Positions 24,555 through 36,949 of a DNA stretch of 64,000 bases are shown one piece after another (position 1 is the stretch's first letter; the number at the start of each line of letters is the position of its first letter). The stretch is taken from the NCBI RefSeq assembly GCF_901933205.1, contig NC_044601.1, forward strand, positions 30,914,352-30,978,351. The letters run 5' to 3'. Made by a program: the position numbers and the translations under genes. The notes under the pieces were generated by a model, which saw nothing but the letters and a program-made list of their open reading frames with translations, made no database searches and was not told where the DNA came from. This DNA is from Camarhynchus parvulus (lineage: Eukaryota; Chordata; Aves; Passeriformes; Thraupidae).

Positions 24555-25050
24555 AGAAGGGTGGTAGTCATTGGAGACTCCCTCTGTAGAGGAATGGAGG
24601 GCCTGATATACCAACTGGATCCAATCCAATAGGAAGGTGTGTTGCCTCTCTGTCACCTGGATAAGGGACATCACCAAGAAACATCCCAGCCTTGTGCAGC
24701 CCACTGATGATTACCCACTGCTGGTTTCCCAGGTGGGCAAATGCCCAAGTCCCAACAATAAAGGTGCAGATGATCAAAAGGGACCTCAGGCCCTTGGGGA
24801 CAGCTGGTCAATGGGTTCTCTTCTACCCGACCAGTTTGAGGAGTTGATGGGGCAAGAAACAGGAAAACAGACAGATGAACACCTGACTTTGAAGCTGGTG
24901 TTACCAGCAGAATTCTGAGGATTTTATCTCAAGTCAGTTTACATGACACCAAGTCTGCTGACAATAAATGGGGTCCACCTCTTTCAAAGGAGAAATCTTA
25001 GTTCAGGATTTACCAGGGCTCACTGAGAGAGCTTTAAACTAGATTTGAAG
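24555..25050 (+). pseudogene. CR1 ORF1 remnant with GDSL/SGNH esterase domain
   Basis: The frame through 24561 reads VVVIGDSLCRGMEG, the nucleophile block of the SGNH hydrolase family, with the serine codon at 24579-24581. CR1 ORF1 proteins are known to carry such an esterase domain; their role in retrotransposition is still debated. Downstream, the block corresponding to DGVHLSQRG reads NGVHLFQRR (24967 onwards), with the catalytic aspartate codon now asparagine and the histidine kept at 24976-24978. The two blocks are in different frames, so at least one indel separates them. The protein is no longer encoded. Confidence 0.8.
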
Positions 25051-25299
25051 GTGGATGTGGACATAGCCAGGCTTGACAGAGATAAGGTGTCAGAAGGGGA
25101 GAACTATAGCAACCAGCCAAGTAGCAAAATGAGGCTTCAGAGGGAATATCTCAAGGAAGCACAAGCAGCCAAATAGTAACTGCTGGACAGGACTATGGGT
25201 GGTCCCTTTTTACCCTCACTGGGACATTGACACAGTCAAATACTTCTATAAAGTGCCTGCACACCAGTGAATACAGTGTGGGGAACAAACAGGAGGAAC

Positions 25300-26030
25300 T
25301 TGATATCTGTGTGCAAAGGGCTTTGATGTTACTGCAGTTATGGAGACATGGTGAGATACCTCACACGACTGGAATGCTGTCATGAAGGGCCACACATTAC
25401 TTAGGAAAGACATACCAAGAAGGCGCATTGGTGGAGCTTCCCTCTATGTGAGGAAACACTTGGAATGTTTTAAGCTCTGTCTGGGGTGGATGATGAGAGA
25501 ATCAAGAGGTTAAGGATCAGGATAAAAGGGCAGACTAGAGTGACATTGCTGTGGGTGTTTGCTACAGGCCACCTGATCAGGAAAAAGTGGATGAGAACTT
25601 CTACAGGCAGCTTGAAGCATCCTCTAGGTCACAGGTTCTTGTGGGGTCTTTAACTCCCCTGACTCCCCTGGAGCAGCAACACAACAAAGCATAAACAGTC
25701 CAGGAGGTTCCCGAAAAGCATTGATGACAATGTTCTGACACAGGCAGCAGAGGATCCCACAAGGAATGGTGTACTCCTCAGGGAATGATTTGCTGCTCAA
25801 CTTCATAACAACAAACAGGGGAGGCCTTGTTGAAGGTGTGAAGGTTGGGGGCAGCCTTAGCTGTAGTGGCAATGAGACTGTGGAGTTCAGTGTTGGGCAA
25901 AGAGGAAGCAGGACAAGCAATCAAGGACTTCAGGAGAGCTAATGTTAGCCTCTCTAGGGATCTTCTTGGAAGTATTCCACGGGAAGAGGCCATGAAAGGA
26001 AGAGAGGTCCAAGAGAGATGGCTGACATTC
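25300..26030 (+). pseudogene. CR1 ORF2 apurinic-type endonuclease remnant
   Basis: The stretch after 25320 matches the CR1 endonuclease. The METW motif with the glutamate kept at 25343-25345 is followed by a TGG-to-TGA nonsense change at 25352-25354, then DTSHDWNAVMKGHTLLRKD and GGASLYVRKH. The block that should read GDFNHPD reads VFNSPD, with the aspartate lost. Near 25800-25915 the final motif, SDHE in active elements, reads SGNE, so the histidine is lost. The family's endonuclease nicks chromosomal DNA to prime reverse transcription. This copy has lost several catalytic residues. Confidence 0.8.
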
Positions 26031-26059
26031 AAGGGTTATTTTCTCCACCCTGAAGAAGG

Positions 26060-26900
26060 ATGCATCTTGACTTAAGCAAGGCATTAGACATTGTCTCACC
26101 CAACATCCTTGTAGGGAAACTCAGGACATTTGGATTGGACAAGTGGAAAGTGAGAGGAATGGAGACCTTGAAGAATAGCAGACCCCAGAGTACCCTAATC
26201 AATGGCACAGGGTCAGGTTGGAAGCCTGTCCCTTGTGGTGTCCCCCAGGGTTCCATACTGGGCCCAGTGTTGTTTAACATATTCACCAATGACTTGGATG
26301 AAGGCACAGATGCCTCCTCAGCAAGTTCACTGATGAAACAAAGTTCAGAGGAGCGGCCAACACGCCAGAGGGATGTGCAGCCCTTCAGAAGGACCTTGAC
26401 AAGCTGGAGGAATGGGAGGAGAAGAAACATCTGAAATTCAACAAAGGCAAGTTTAGGATCCTGCATCTGGGGAGGAACAACCCCAGGCTCCAGCCCAGGC
26501 TGGGGGTGACCTGCTGGGAAGCAGCTCTGTGGAGAAGCACCTGGGGGTCCTGGTGGACAACAAGCTGTCCATGAGCCAGCAGTGTGTCCTGGGGGCCAAG
26601 AAGGCCAATGGGACCCTGGGGTGCATTAGGGAGAGCATTGCCAGCAGGTTGAGGGAGGTGATCCTGTCCCTCTGCTCAGCCCTGGTGAGGCACATCTGGA
26701 GTGCTGCGTCCAGCTCTGGGCTCCTCTGGACAAGAGAGACATGGAGCTCCTGCAGCAGGTCCAGTGGAGGGCAACCAATATGATGAGGGGACTGAAGCAT
26801 CTCTTCTATGAGGAAATGTTGAGGGAGCTGGGCCTGTTCATCTTCAAGAAGAGAAAACTGAGAGGGGACCTCAGAAATGTCTGTCAGTATCCGAAGGAAA
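26060..26900 (+). pseudogene. CR1 ORF2 reverse-transcriptase remnant
   Basis: Motif A keeps its aspartate (LDLSKALDIV, codon 26069-26071). Motif B reads CGVPQGSILGPVLFNIFTND. Motif C should be FADD but reads FTDE at 26326-26337, and lies in a different frame from motif B. The thumb and C-terminal region follow (EKHLGVLVDNKLSMSQQ, about 26530-26580) with further shifts. A long open frame on the opposite strand (27097 down to 26453) is an antisense shadow of this G/C-rich element and is not a gene. Confidence 0.85.
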
Positions 26901-28443
26901 GGTGCCAGAGTATGGAGCCAGGCTCTTCTCAATAGTGCCCAGCAACAGGACAAGGGACAACAGGCAGAAACCGATGCACAGGAAGCTTCACTTGAATTTG
27001 GGGAAAATCTTCTGTACTGTGTGGCTGAGCACTGGAACAGGTTGATCAGAGATGTGGAGTCTCCCTCACTGGACATATTTAAGAAACAACCGGACACAAT
27101 CCTGTGCCATGTGCTCTAGTATGACCTGGCTTGAGCAGGGAGGTTGGACCAGATGACCCACTGTACTTCCTTCCAACCTGACCCATTCCATGCTTTCATT
27201 AGGAAATAAAACAATTCTAGGCCTTATGGTTATCATGAAATAGTTGGAAAAGGAAACTATACTACACCCTACAGACATTAAAATACTTTTAAAATCTTGA
27301 CATTTCTAAACTTTTTTCCCTTCCTTGATCTCTCACTGGCTTAAACCAGCTTCACAACATTTTGGCAATTTGAACCATGTCTGAAGCTTCGAAATGTGAC
27401 AAAGTTGGGAAAAAGTAGTAGGGCTGGAGTCCCATCAGTTCACTACCACATTATGCAGAAAACAGTTTCTTTTATTATCCATAATCTCTGAGGCACAGTT
27501 GTGTCTATTAGCTTTTCATCAGCAGCATAATCTTCATTCCTTTTTCTACTGTCGGCCTCCTTACAGCTTTTGCTAACAGGGCTGCAGTGTCTTTAGAGAT
27601 GACAAGTGCAATTCCATCCACATTCTCTCTCTGAACTTCTGTCTGCAGCCCTCTCTCAGCAGCTAACCTACTGCTTTCCAGCTGATGGGCAATTGTGTTC
27701 TAGTATTTTCTCTATGTATAACCCACTGCTCTGAGAGAGCCACCTTTCATGCATTCGATCCTTCCTCTCCCAGGCCATGTTACATACACAAAGACTCTGA
27801 GGTTACTAGTTTCTGTGTAGGAGTGAGAGTTAGATAAAAAATGCATTAGATAAAACATACAAGCATGTCTTATACAGGTGGGCTGTGTGATTGCTATTAA
27901 TCAATCTGGTTGAAGTGTGCCAATGCAAACACAAAAAGTCATCCCTATTTCACCTCTCAGCATGGCGGTTATCCCTTCCCATAATGCCAGCTATCAGACA
28001 CAGGAACTGAGTCCTGGGAAAAGCACCTATTCCTTCATCTCAAGGAAGACCTGCCTACTGTCACCAGCTATATCCATCCACACTTTGTGGCTGCAGAATT
28101 GACTGGAGCGGTATGCTGCCTGCAACATTTTCCTGTGCAGAAAGGATGAACCTGTGGACATCTGTATCTATGAGGAAACCCATCACAGGCATTCAGATTG
28201 CTCTGTTCTGTTTTCCCCAGTGAGAAAATTGCTTAAAGTAAGGGGATGCTATCACAGAACAATGATACTAAGAATAGTATGTGGTGGAAGAAATGTGTTC
28301 AGGATACGAGCAATGTTTAGCAAAAGCTGCAGGAGACTATTTCACCACGGAATGGAAACTTGGCTCCTTGCAACAGCTTTGCAGCATGGACTGAAAAATC
28401 AGAGCATTCAACTGCACGGAAGTACACTTAAGGATAAATACAA

Positions 28444-28702
28444 GCACAGAATAATATGCAAAGCTTGGTTTAAAAAAAAAAAAAGAACAAGAATAGACTG
28501 AAGACACAAGATATTGGATCAATTCCAACCTAAAGAGAGGTAGTACAAAGGAAGCAAAATGGGGCTCAGTTTAGAGACTCTTCCTTGCTCTGAACTTTTC
28601 TTGCTAATTCCATTCTGTGAATGAGAGGAAATGCTACTATGTTTGTTTGACCGTTTTCCACTGGCCAAAATAGCTTTGGGGCACAGAATAATATGCAAAG
28701 CT
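28444..28702 (+). repeat. Exact 22-base direct repeat, 237 bases apart
   Basis: The same 22 bases, starting gcacagaata and ending gcaaagct, occur at 28444-28465 and 28681-28702. Flanking sequence on either side does not match, so this is not simply a longer recent duplication. Confidence 0.85.
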
Positions 28703-31700
28703 GTTTTCAGGGAAAATAGTCTCACTTTCCATTCCAATGTACAAGATGTTAAGCAGGTTTGTCTGCAACCAGGTATCTCTGGCTCGGAGGAAATTTCCAG
28801 CTCAAATTCTGGTTTTGGCCTGAACAAAAGTAAACTCTTGGAAATTCTGTGTGATCTGAAGGTATTAGAGTAAAAAATGCAACAAGAAAACCAGCAGTTG
28901 TATTTCCAAACAGCCCCAAGAGCTTAAGAGCTACCATTTCAGTCTGAACATTTTCTAAGATGACAGCAAAAGAGCAAAACCAGACCATAGCAACTGGATG
29001 CCCTGGAGTCCCACGTGCTGCTATGTTTCTCTCATGGGTCCTTTTGAATCTGGTCAGACAACAGAACAGGAAATGGAGACGGGGCAGTCCTGCAGGTCAG
29101 GGTACAGGGCACAGACCTTACAAGTTCAGGAAATGTGATCTGACCAGGAGGCAACACAGGGAGACAACAAGCAGTCATTTCCCAGCTACACTCAGCTCTC
29201 TCAATGAGTTTCTTAATAGGTCTTACCAGGAACTTCGTTACAGAGAAACTTAATCTCCAGCAGCTTCCTGCTTTTTAAAACCTCTCCATAAATTCTGTAT
29301 TTGTTCTATAGCTTGCAGCAATATTTCCTTTGCTTTTTAAACATTACAGTGTGCACAGTTTTCAGATCATTCTCTACCATGCTTTGTATTTTTCTACAGG
29401 GCCTTTAGTTTCTGTTCAGCTTTCTAGGTAGTGGAGAAAGGCAAAGAAAATGCAATAGTTAAAGACAAAGCAAGAGAAATGTAATTTTGCTGAAAATTGT
29501 TTATGTTCTGAATAGTTAACCCTAATTAAATCTTTTTGCTTTAATATAGGTCACTTGCAAAACCTTTTTGAAGAGATTTGCTCCTTCTAAAAAAGTTCGG
29601 CTTATAAAATTTTATTTGTTCAGTCCCAAGTGAAAATCCCTTTCAAATAAATGCATTAATAAAGAAAAAAAAATCACCCAGTTCCATGATCAGTATGATT
29701 TTTACTGAGAATTGTCAACACAGCTACAGTCTTATGTCAGGTCAGTGCTTTAAAAAGACAGGTCTTCAAAAACATCTTTCTCTGGGGAAAGACATAGGCT
29801 AAATATCAATTGGACTTTACCAGCTCAAGAGCGAAGCAATGAAGCAAAAAAGCATCCAACCCAACTGTTTGTAAATGGGAGAACAAGAAAAAAAATTTTG
29901 GTAACAATGTTCAGGATTTCAGTATAACAGGTTTTGAAAGATCTAATCCTACTATCACTGCAGTAAATTAAACTCAAAATCTAATAGAGATCAGAAAAGA
30001 CTTTTACTTTGGATGGCAGCACTTCCACACACAGTTTGAAGTTTAGCAGGTGCTCACAGTACTCAGTCAAGGGCCACACATCACTGTCCAGGAAGTAGCA
30101 CCCAACAGCCTGCACTACATAGCTACAGCTCCATAGCTTTTGCTCCTAGTAACTGCAGCCTCTTTACACTAAGTCTGGCAATTTCTACTTCAGCCTATCT
30201 GGCCTCACAACACAGGAGAGGATGAGCTTATTTCCTCTGCCAATGAAAAACATTCACTGTGGTGATGATTTTTCAACAGAAAAGGCTACAGTACCAATAT
30301 AACATTTTTGTCTTATGGCGTTACAGGAATCTATCAGAATCCATTTCTCTGGCAGGTGGCACTGATATGGAACAGCAGTGTGGAAATAAACACACTTCCC
30401 TGTCTCCAGCTTAATCAACATTGCAGGGTGAGGAAACAAATACCTCTCTATCACAGCCTGAGCCAGACTCTCTTCTGCTTCTTCATTTCTTCATACAGTA
30501 GAAAAATAGAGGAAAAAACCCCACAATTATAAATCTGTTGAAAAGAAGTATCTTTACCTCTTAACTTTCCTTCTCTACTCTCTAAGTGTCTTAAATAGCT
30601 GCAGTAATCACTGAATTACATTCACTTCATCTCAGACAACTACTGCAGGGAAACACTCAGCCAATGAGGCTGAGACGCAGCAATAGAATCAAGCTACATC
30701 CCTGTGGGATAAGAGCAGTTTCAAGAAGAAGCAGTGGCACAAGGTTTCCCTTGGTAAGTGCCCTTACCCAGAGCCCAGTCTGTAAAAAGACTGGGTGTGG
30801 CAGTGCCAGGGACAGCCCTGTTCCCAGAGGGCTGCTCTCAGTCCCTGATTGCTTTTTGAAGTCATCCAGGTGTGCAGGCCAGGGCAGCACCAAAGCCTCC
30901 CTCCCAGGCTGCAAAGTCTCCAAACAAACACATGAGCCAACTCACTTTCTTGTTAGCTCTGTTGGCTGGTCCTACCACACTAGTGATTCAGTCAAATTTT
31001 CAGACACCTCTACTCCCTTAGAAGGTCTGGGTACATTTGCTATCTTTTTTCTCTTTTCCTTCCCCACTGAATTTGAGGCAGACAAGTGATAATAACTTGC
31101 AGAGGGCTTATCCACTAGCTATATTTTTCAGCTGATGCTTATGGACTGTGAATATTAGATCATTCCAGTCTGCAAGCAGTGCACAGGAATGGTCCCTTCT
31201 GTTTGAGTTCGGGTGCCATTACGACATGAGCTGCACCAGCTCTGTGTTTTCTGAAGACCAGCTGCCTACTTAGCTGCCAGCTTTGAGATAACTGGTTTTC
31301 CATGACTGGGATTCCCAGGTATAAGCCACCATCTGTGGTAACAAGATACACATAGTCTGTGTATTTGCATCCTAGCAGGGTTTTTCATAATTAAACAAGA
31401 CAAAGGTTGACTTTCTTAGTATCACATACAACAACATAAACATTTTCACCAGAAAATGTTAGCACACATCTTTTATAGAGGTACGTTTGATAACATAGAA
31501 AGGGAAAAATTTCTCATTAAATCCTCCTTTACTCCTTAAGCACCAAACATAATGGTTTCCCAAACATATCTGTAAGGGAAAATTTGAAGATCCAAAATTA
31601 TTCTGAACTAAGACCTTGCAGAGTTGCTGGGGAAAAGAACTTGAAAATCTGGTCTCTTAAGTGCAAATATTTTTTGCAGCAGAAACATCTAATGACACAT

Positions 31701-34604
31701 CAAACTGCTTTTGCATGTGAAGTCCCACTGGTATAAACCACATCATGTAGCAATGAATACCCAGCACTGATTTAGATATTCTGACTTTAAGTCATCCGCT
31801 CCCTAAGCTCAGAAATGTGCTTGGGAGAACTCCAGCCACCCCTCCACTGCTAGAACCATGCATCAAAAAAATCATGAGTTGTCAGGGACCAGGCCCAAGA
31901 TGAAGGAGATGTGCATTTTCTTTCTGCAGTCATCATTTTCTGAGTGAATTCTGCCACACTTCCCAAGGTCTGCCTCTGCAGGCAACATCTGAAAAGCCCC
32001 AAGAGTCCACATAGTGCAATGGAAACAACAGAGCCAGAGCTTTTCTTTCTGGCTGTGTGATCATGAGAACAAGATGGAATTGTTGCTGTCAGTCATTTCT
32101 ATCTTGGATAAGGAAGACTCTGGTAGAACTAAACTGAGTCAATCTCCTCCATCTTTCCTCTCTTGAGGAACTGCTTCCTAATATGCTCACTGGCCGTCCT
32201 AAAATAATGGGCATTCCCATAATTTTTTCACATTTTTATTTTTGGATAAGTTATAATACCTACCCACAGCATTGAATCACAGCTTAATATTTTTGTAGCA
32301 TATACATCTATTAGGTATTTCAAAAACTCAAAACTAGAGTCCCATTGGCTTCAAAGGTTGAGGAAAGAAGAAAGAAGGGTAAGTTAAAAATATAAATGCA
32401 GATATTGGAAGTCTGACCCTCATTAATACCTGAAGTCCATGACAAACCTGGCAGAGTCATATGCTGTGTACTTCTCAGGCTAATGAGTTATGACAACATA
32501 ACAGCAACTGTTTTAGAAGTCATCTTTTACAAATCTCTGATGAGGTTTAGAGCAGAGTAATTTTGTGAGTTGTGACATGGCACTTATAATCAAACCTCTA
32601 AGACAGGTGTGAGAATTTCACAAAAATCCCTCCATCCTGAACGGTAGTACTACCTATAGCTTAAAAGTCTTATAGCACCATTGACAAATGTGTTTCAACC
32701 TTTGCACATATAGCAGCAGTCATAAATGTTTTGCATGTACATAGGGTAGTCACATCCAAGGATATGTTCTGTAATCACTTGGTCAATGTTTCTGAAAAGG
32801 CTTTGAGTTCTGTCTCCTCAGAGGCAGCTGTGTCTGTCAGCTACACAAAGTGTTGGGATTCTCAGGCAGCTTCAAGAGTTTTTGGTTCGTTTCTCTAGGG
32901 AGAGCTCTCTGCATTCAGCCACAGCTTTATATTACCATTTGTATGCCACAGTCATAAAGCATGGTATCTGCACCCACCCTTTGAAACTGAGACAAATCTC
33001 TTCTAAAAGCTGGCTTAAAAACCCAACGGTTGCCACATCACTTATTAAAGCTACATATCACTATAGTTGTTTTGACAAGACATTAAGAAAGAGGTAAGTT
33101 CAAAGATCTGCACTCATATGGAGCCTGGTCCCAACAGCAGGGACCAACGCTGCCAACAGGGCAAATCTAAGGATGTGGTAGTTCAGGCAGCAAGAACTCT
33201 GCCTTGTGTGCACAGAACCCAGTGGAGACATTCCACACCTTGGGAGTATTTCCAAGGAAGACCCACAGTGCACAATACAGCAGCCCTTAGCAAATACAAA
33301 GGAAAATACTGGAAGACCTAACCCGGAAACAATTCACCATGAACTGCCTTTCCTTTATATCAGAGATACATTAGTACAGAGAGAAAATGCAGTGCACGGG
33401 CACTCCTATTTTTGGCCAGGCTTCTGAGCAGGGACAGAGAAATAAATAAAAAATTAACAGTTGGACTTAGAGGAACTAATCTAATGTTGTAACTCTCAAG
33501 AGCTTAGGCTCTTTGTCTCCATGCATAAGCAAGAACACAATAATGGCCACAGGAGGCTGGACTCAGGGCTAACGCATGTCCTGGTCTCCATCCCAAAGCA
33601 TATACTGCAGACACTCAGCTCACTCAGAGGACAGAACAGAGCATCAGAGGCTGAGCCCATCTGTCCTTCTGACTCTGAGGAGCCCTGGCTGCTATCTCAG
33701 GTACACAGAGCTGAACATATGTCCCTTTTCCCTGTCTGTCTGAGGAGTGACTAAGCTTAGTGCGAAACGGGGAAATATCACACTTCCCACAGAGCTGAAT
33801 GACAGGAGGATCCAATCCTTTAATTGCACCAGATTGTGACGAGCTTTGAGGCAACATCTTGGTAATAAATGTTAAAAATGTTGCCAAGACGTGGTGCCTG
33901 TGGACCAGGACTCAGAGAAAACAGGGTATGGGAAAAGTGACAACCTGCAAAGGGTTGTCAGGATGTCAGGATGACACACTTCTCCATGAGCCCAAAGCAG
34001 GGTTTGAACTTGCTTTGAAATCAGGTGACAAACCACCCTTGGAGCATGGGACAACACCCAGGCCCCTGATGCATTACAAATTAAATCAGTTGACCTAATT
34101 TCATCATCAGGTCAGTCTATCTGGCCTTGAATGAGTGTTAGATACCAAGATGTCAGCTTTACAGGAACTTACCTCAGAAGCTAATTCTTGCTTGCACCTT
34201 TCATGAGTGGACTAAGGCAGTAGTCCATCTTTCACACTTAACTGATTTCACCACTGCATACCAAAACATCCTCTTTTCCTCCACTCTGTTCCTCCACATC
34301 TTTCCTGCTAAACAATGTCCCTAGTGAAGAAACTGAAGATTGTGAGTGACACATGCCAACAAAACAGCAGTACCTGATAACAAGAGAATAATCAGAAACT
34401 GATGTGAAAGATCAATTTACTATAAATACACCTTCAAATGAGAAAATTATACAAATACCAAATTAATTTTATTAAGAGCAAGCATGGAGGTAAACGTATT
34501 TATAGTGAAAGAAATTTTATTCCCCTAATAATATGTTCAAGAGGTGAAAGTGAAGACACTGGCTGAATGTGACCTAAGTACTTAACTTGAAGTCAGAACT
34601 GTGT

Positions 34605-34621
34605 AATTAACAATGTTAATT
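34605..34621. other. Perfect 17-base palindrome with homeodomain-type cores
   Basis: The sequence aattaacaatgttaatt has two 8-base arms around a single central base. Each arm holds an ATTAAC/GTTAAT half-site, similar to homeodomain or HNF1-type half-sites but in the reversed arrangement. It lies in unique DNA that could be a conserved non-coding element. No conservation data are available here. Confidence 0.35.
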
Positions 34622-35667
34622 ATGGTCATGCCAAAACAAGGTTACGCACAGCTGGAGATAGAAAGTATGTTCTAGTAATTGAGAGATTACCCACCAATAA
34701 AAGACAAACAAATAAGACCTGCCAAGTTACATTGCATATTTCAATTTTCCATGGGTACATTTTCTTTTCCTTCTGTGCAGCTATTCCCTCTGTAGTTTTA
34801 GTTTATGAGACAAGGGCATTGTACCTTGAGAAGAAGTGCTAAACAGCTTTACTTCAAATACTACTGTTACTCCAGCTACCATGCTTTTTGTTTGTTCCCA
34901 TGGTCTGCAGCATCTTAGTTCATTCTCAAAACAATGTAAGAGAATGCAAAGTTAAGTTGGGACAATATTTCTCTTTTCAAAACATGCTTGCATTTTATTC
35001 ATCACATGAAACTTAGGAACTGCATGCTGTTTCTTTCAAAAAATAGGAGAGGGTAAGTAGTATGATAATCAGTATTTTGGAGAAAAATATTATGGAGTAG
35101 TTTTCTCTCCATCCATCTTAAGAGAGAAGCTTAACAATTGCAGTAGCTAATGTGCCAATAAGACATGGTAAATAAAACTGGGATGTGGGGCATCAATACT
35201 TGAATAAACCTTTCTCACTACTGCAGGTCTGGTTGTGGATCTTTTTCCAAAACAGTATTCATTATGATCTCCATCTGCTTGGGGCAACAGCATATTCAAA
35301 GACAAGGGCAGTAAACATGAGTCATTAACTGAATTGCTCTTGTATATATGTACACTGAACACCCACGAGCCAAATTACACAGAAACAGACAACCTATCAC
35401 TTGTTCCAATTCAGTGTAACAAAATAGCAGAAAGATTTGCAGGGTGGGAATGTCTCATTGTGGAAAAACAAGTTTTAAAGAATTGGTGACAGATGGCTAT
35501 ACATTAAATCGAAGGTAATAAATACAGGTTTTCACTTTAGAACTAGACACTGAATTATCTGTAACACAGCATTCCCATCTTTCCAAAAAGAGTGTATTTA
35601 GTAATCCACCAGAGCAATGTAGAGTCCTGTCAACACTCACTTGAAGGAAATGCACTTTCTATTCTAT

Positions 35668-36060
35668 GATCATAAAATCATAAAATTGCAGCATCATAGA
35701 TTAGTCTGATTTGGAAAGGACCTTTAAAGTTCATCTAGTTGAACCTTCCCTGTAATAAGTAGGGACATCTTATACTAGATCAGGTTTTCCAGAGCGCTTT
35801 CCAATCTGACCTTGAACGTTTCCAGTAATGGGGCATCACCTCTCTGGGAAACCTGTTCAGGTGTTTCATTATCCTCAATATAAAAAATATCATCCTTTTA
35901 TCTAGTCTGAATCTACAGTCTTTTAGTTTAAAACCATGAACCTTTTCACTATTGCTACAGTCCCTACTAACAAGTCTGACCCCATCTTTCTTATAAACCC
36001 TCTTTACATACTTGAAGACTGATACAAGCTCTCCCTAGAGACTTCTTTTGTTATCATCTT
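35668..36060 (-). mobile_element. CR1 LINE 3' end, minus strand
   Basis: On the minus strand, about 390 bp of CR1 3' terminal sequence. The tail region (aaaatcataaaattgcagca) is followed by the gatttggaaaggacct block, aaccttccctgtaataa, and the segment complementary to the C-terminal ORF2/3' UTR boundary. It is A/T-drifted and diverged, so fairly old. The 5' break is near 36045-36070. Confidence 0.85.
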
Positions 36061-36949
36061 TCTATTCCTGCTACTGATGCTCAGGGAGAGATACCCATTT
36101 TTCAGAATAAAATGTCTGACACATACTTTGATTGAGTGTTCGATGTTGCTCACAAACACCTTGGGACCTTTAAGATGTTTTTTATGTCACCTAATAAGTC
36201 ATTTTCAAGGAGCACTGTGAGTGCTTTGCCATGCACCTGCAACGGGGGCTTTAGCCCAGCCTGTGCACATGCAGGAGGGCAAAGCAAGGAAGAGCAGGAA
36301 GGCATGCACATTAATGGAAGCAGCAGTTGAGGCCAGGAAGGGGAAGCACAGTTACTGTGCAAGGCACTCTCCTTATCCCGAGTTCCTTCTGTAGTATAGC
36401 TCACCAGAAGGATCCCATTGAGGGATGGTCCAGGAAGACAGAACCAGATGGCTTGGCAGCAGGCTGCAGTGCTGCTATGAGGAGGATCCTGAGCCAGAAG
36501 TCATGTACGAGACACAAACTGCCATAGAGGCAGCACAACTCTAGACCCTTTCCAGATCAAAAGACTAAGAACAACAGCTAGAACTTGAGACATGGGCTAT
36601 GTGTGGACTCCCAAAACAGGAGACGGCCAATAAAATTCATATATGAGCAGCACAGTGCAGATGCTCTGAAGCGTCCATGAACGAGCAGCACTTATAATGA
36701 ATGCAAGAGCATGTTACTGACTCCCAACACTTGCCGTGCTAGTTCATCTGCAGAAATGTCCCATAGCATAATAAGATGTTTTGGAGGAGTTATTGATTTT
36801 CTCTTTATTAACACAGAAGGCTGGTATTGTCAGGGCTAAATTTTGTATGATTCTCCAGACACATAAATATCTTAGCTGTCCTCTATGTAAACCAACTGAG
36901 ACTGAAAGTCTATGAGTAACAGCAAGAAAATATCACTGCACAAGGATGC
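36061..36949. other. Unique-looking DNA
   Basis: No gene or repeat family was recognised. The 84-codon minus-strand frame at 36150-36404 has no recognisable motif. Confidence 0.5.

Larger units (their letters stand above)
23850..27200 (+). mobile_element. Most complete CR1 LINE: ORF1, endonuclease and partial RT
   Basis: This is the only copy in the window that keeps sequence from ORF1 to the 3' end. In order it holds a cysteine-containing ORF1 N-terminal region (about 23990-24240), a GDSL-type esterase domain (about 24555-25050), the ORF2 endonuclease (about 25300-26030), a reverse-transcriptase remnant (26060-26900) and the 3' UTR to about 27200. A join near 26040-26060 fuses the post-endonuclease linker (RRANVSLSRDLLGSIPREEA and following) directly to RT motif A. 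This implies that roughly 1 kb or more of the RT N-terminal region is missing. Multiple frameshifts and stops make it inactive. The tail is eroded (attccatgctttcatt), so it is an older copy. The 5' boundary is set by a rise in G/C near 23850 and is approximate. Confidence 0.85.
27201..35667. other. 8.5 kb of unique-looking DNA
   Basis: This is the longest stretch without a recognised transposable element. A 141-codon plus-strand frame (30664-31089) and smaller frames at 33118-33427 lack recognisable domains and splice support. A 22-base exact repeat (28444 and 28681) and a 17-base palindrome (34605-34621) are the only local structures I noted. Old, diverged repeats could be present below what can be seen by eye. 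Confidence 0.5.

Noticed and set aside
26453..27097. 214-codon open frame on the minus strand, the longest in the window
   Set aside because: It is antisense to the C-terminal and 3' UTR region of a plus-strand CR1. The open length comes from the element's G/C-rich composition.
30664..31089. 141-codon plus-strand open frame as a host gene
   Set aside because: It is S/R/P-rich with no recognisable domain, no matching splice sites and no neighbouring exon; length alone is not sufficient.
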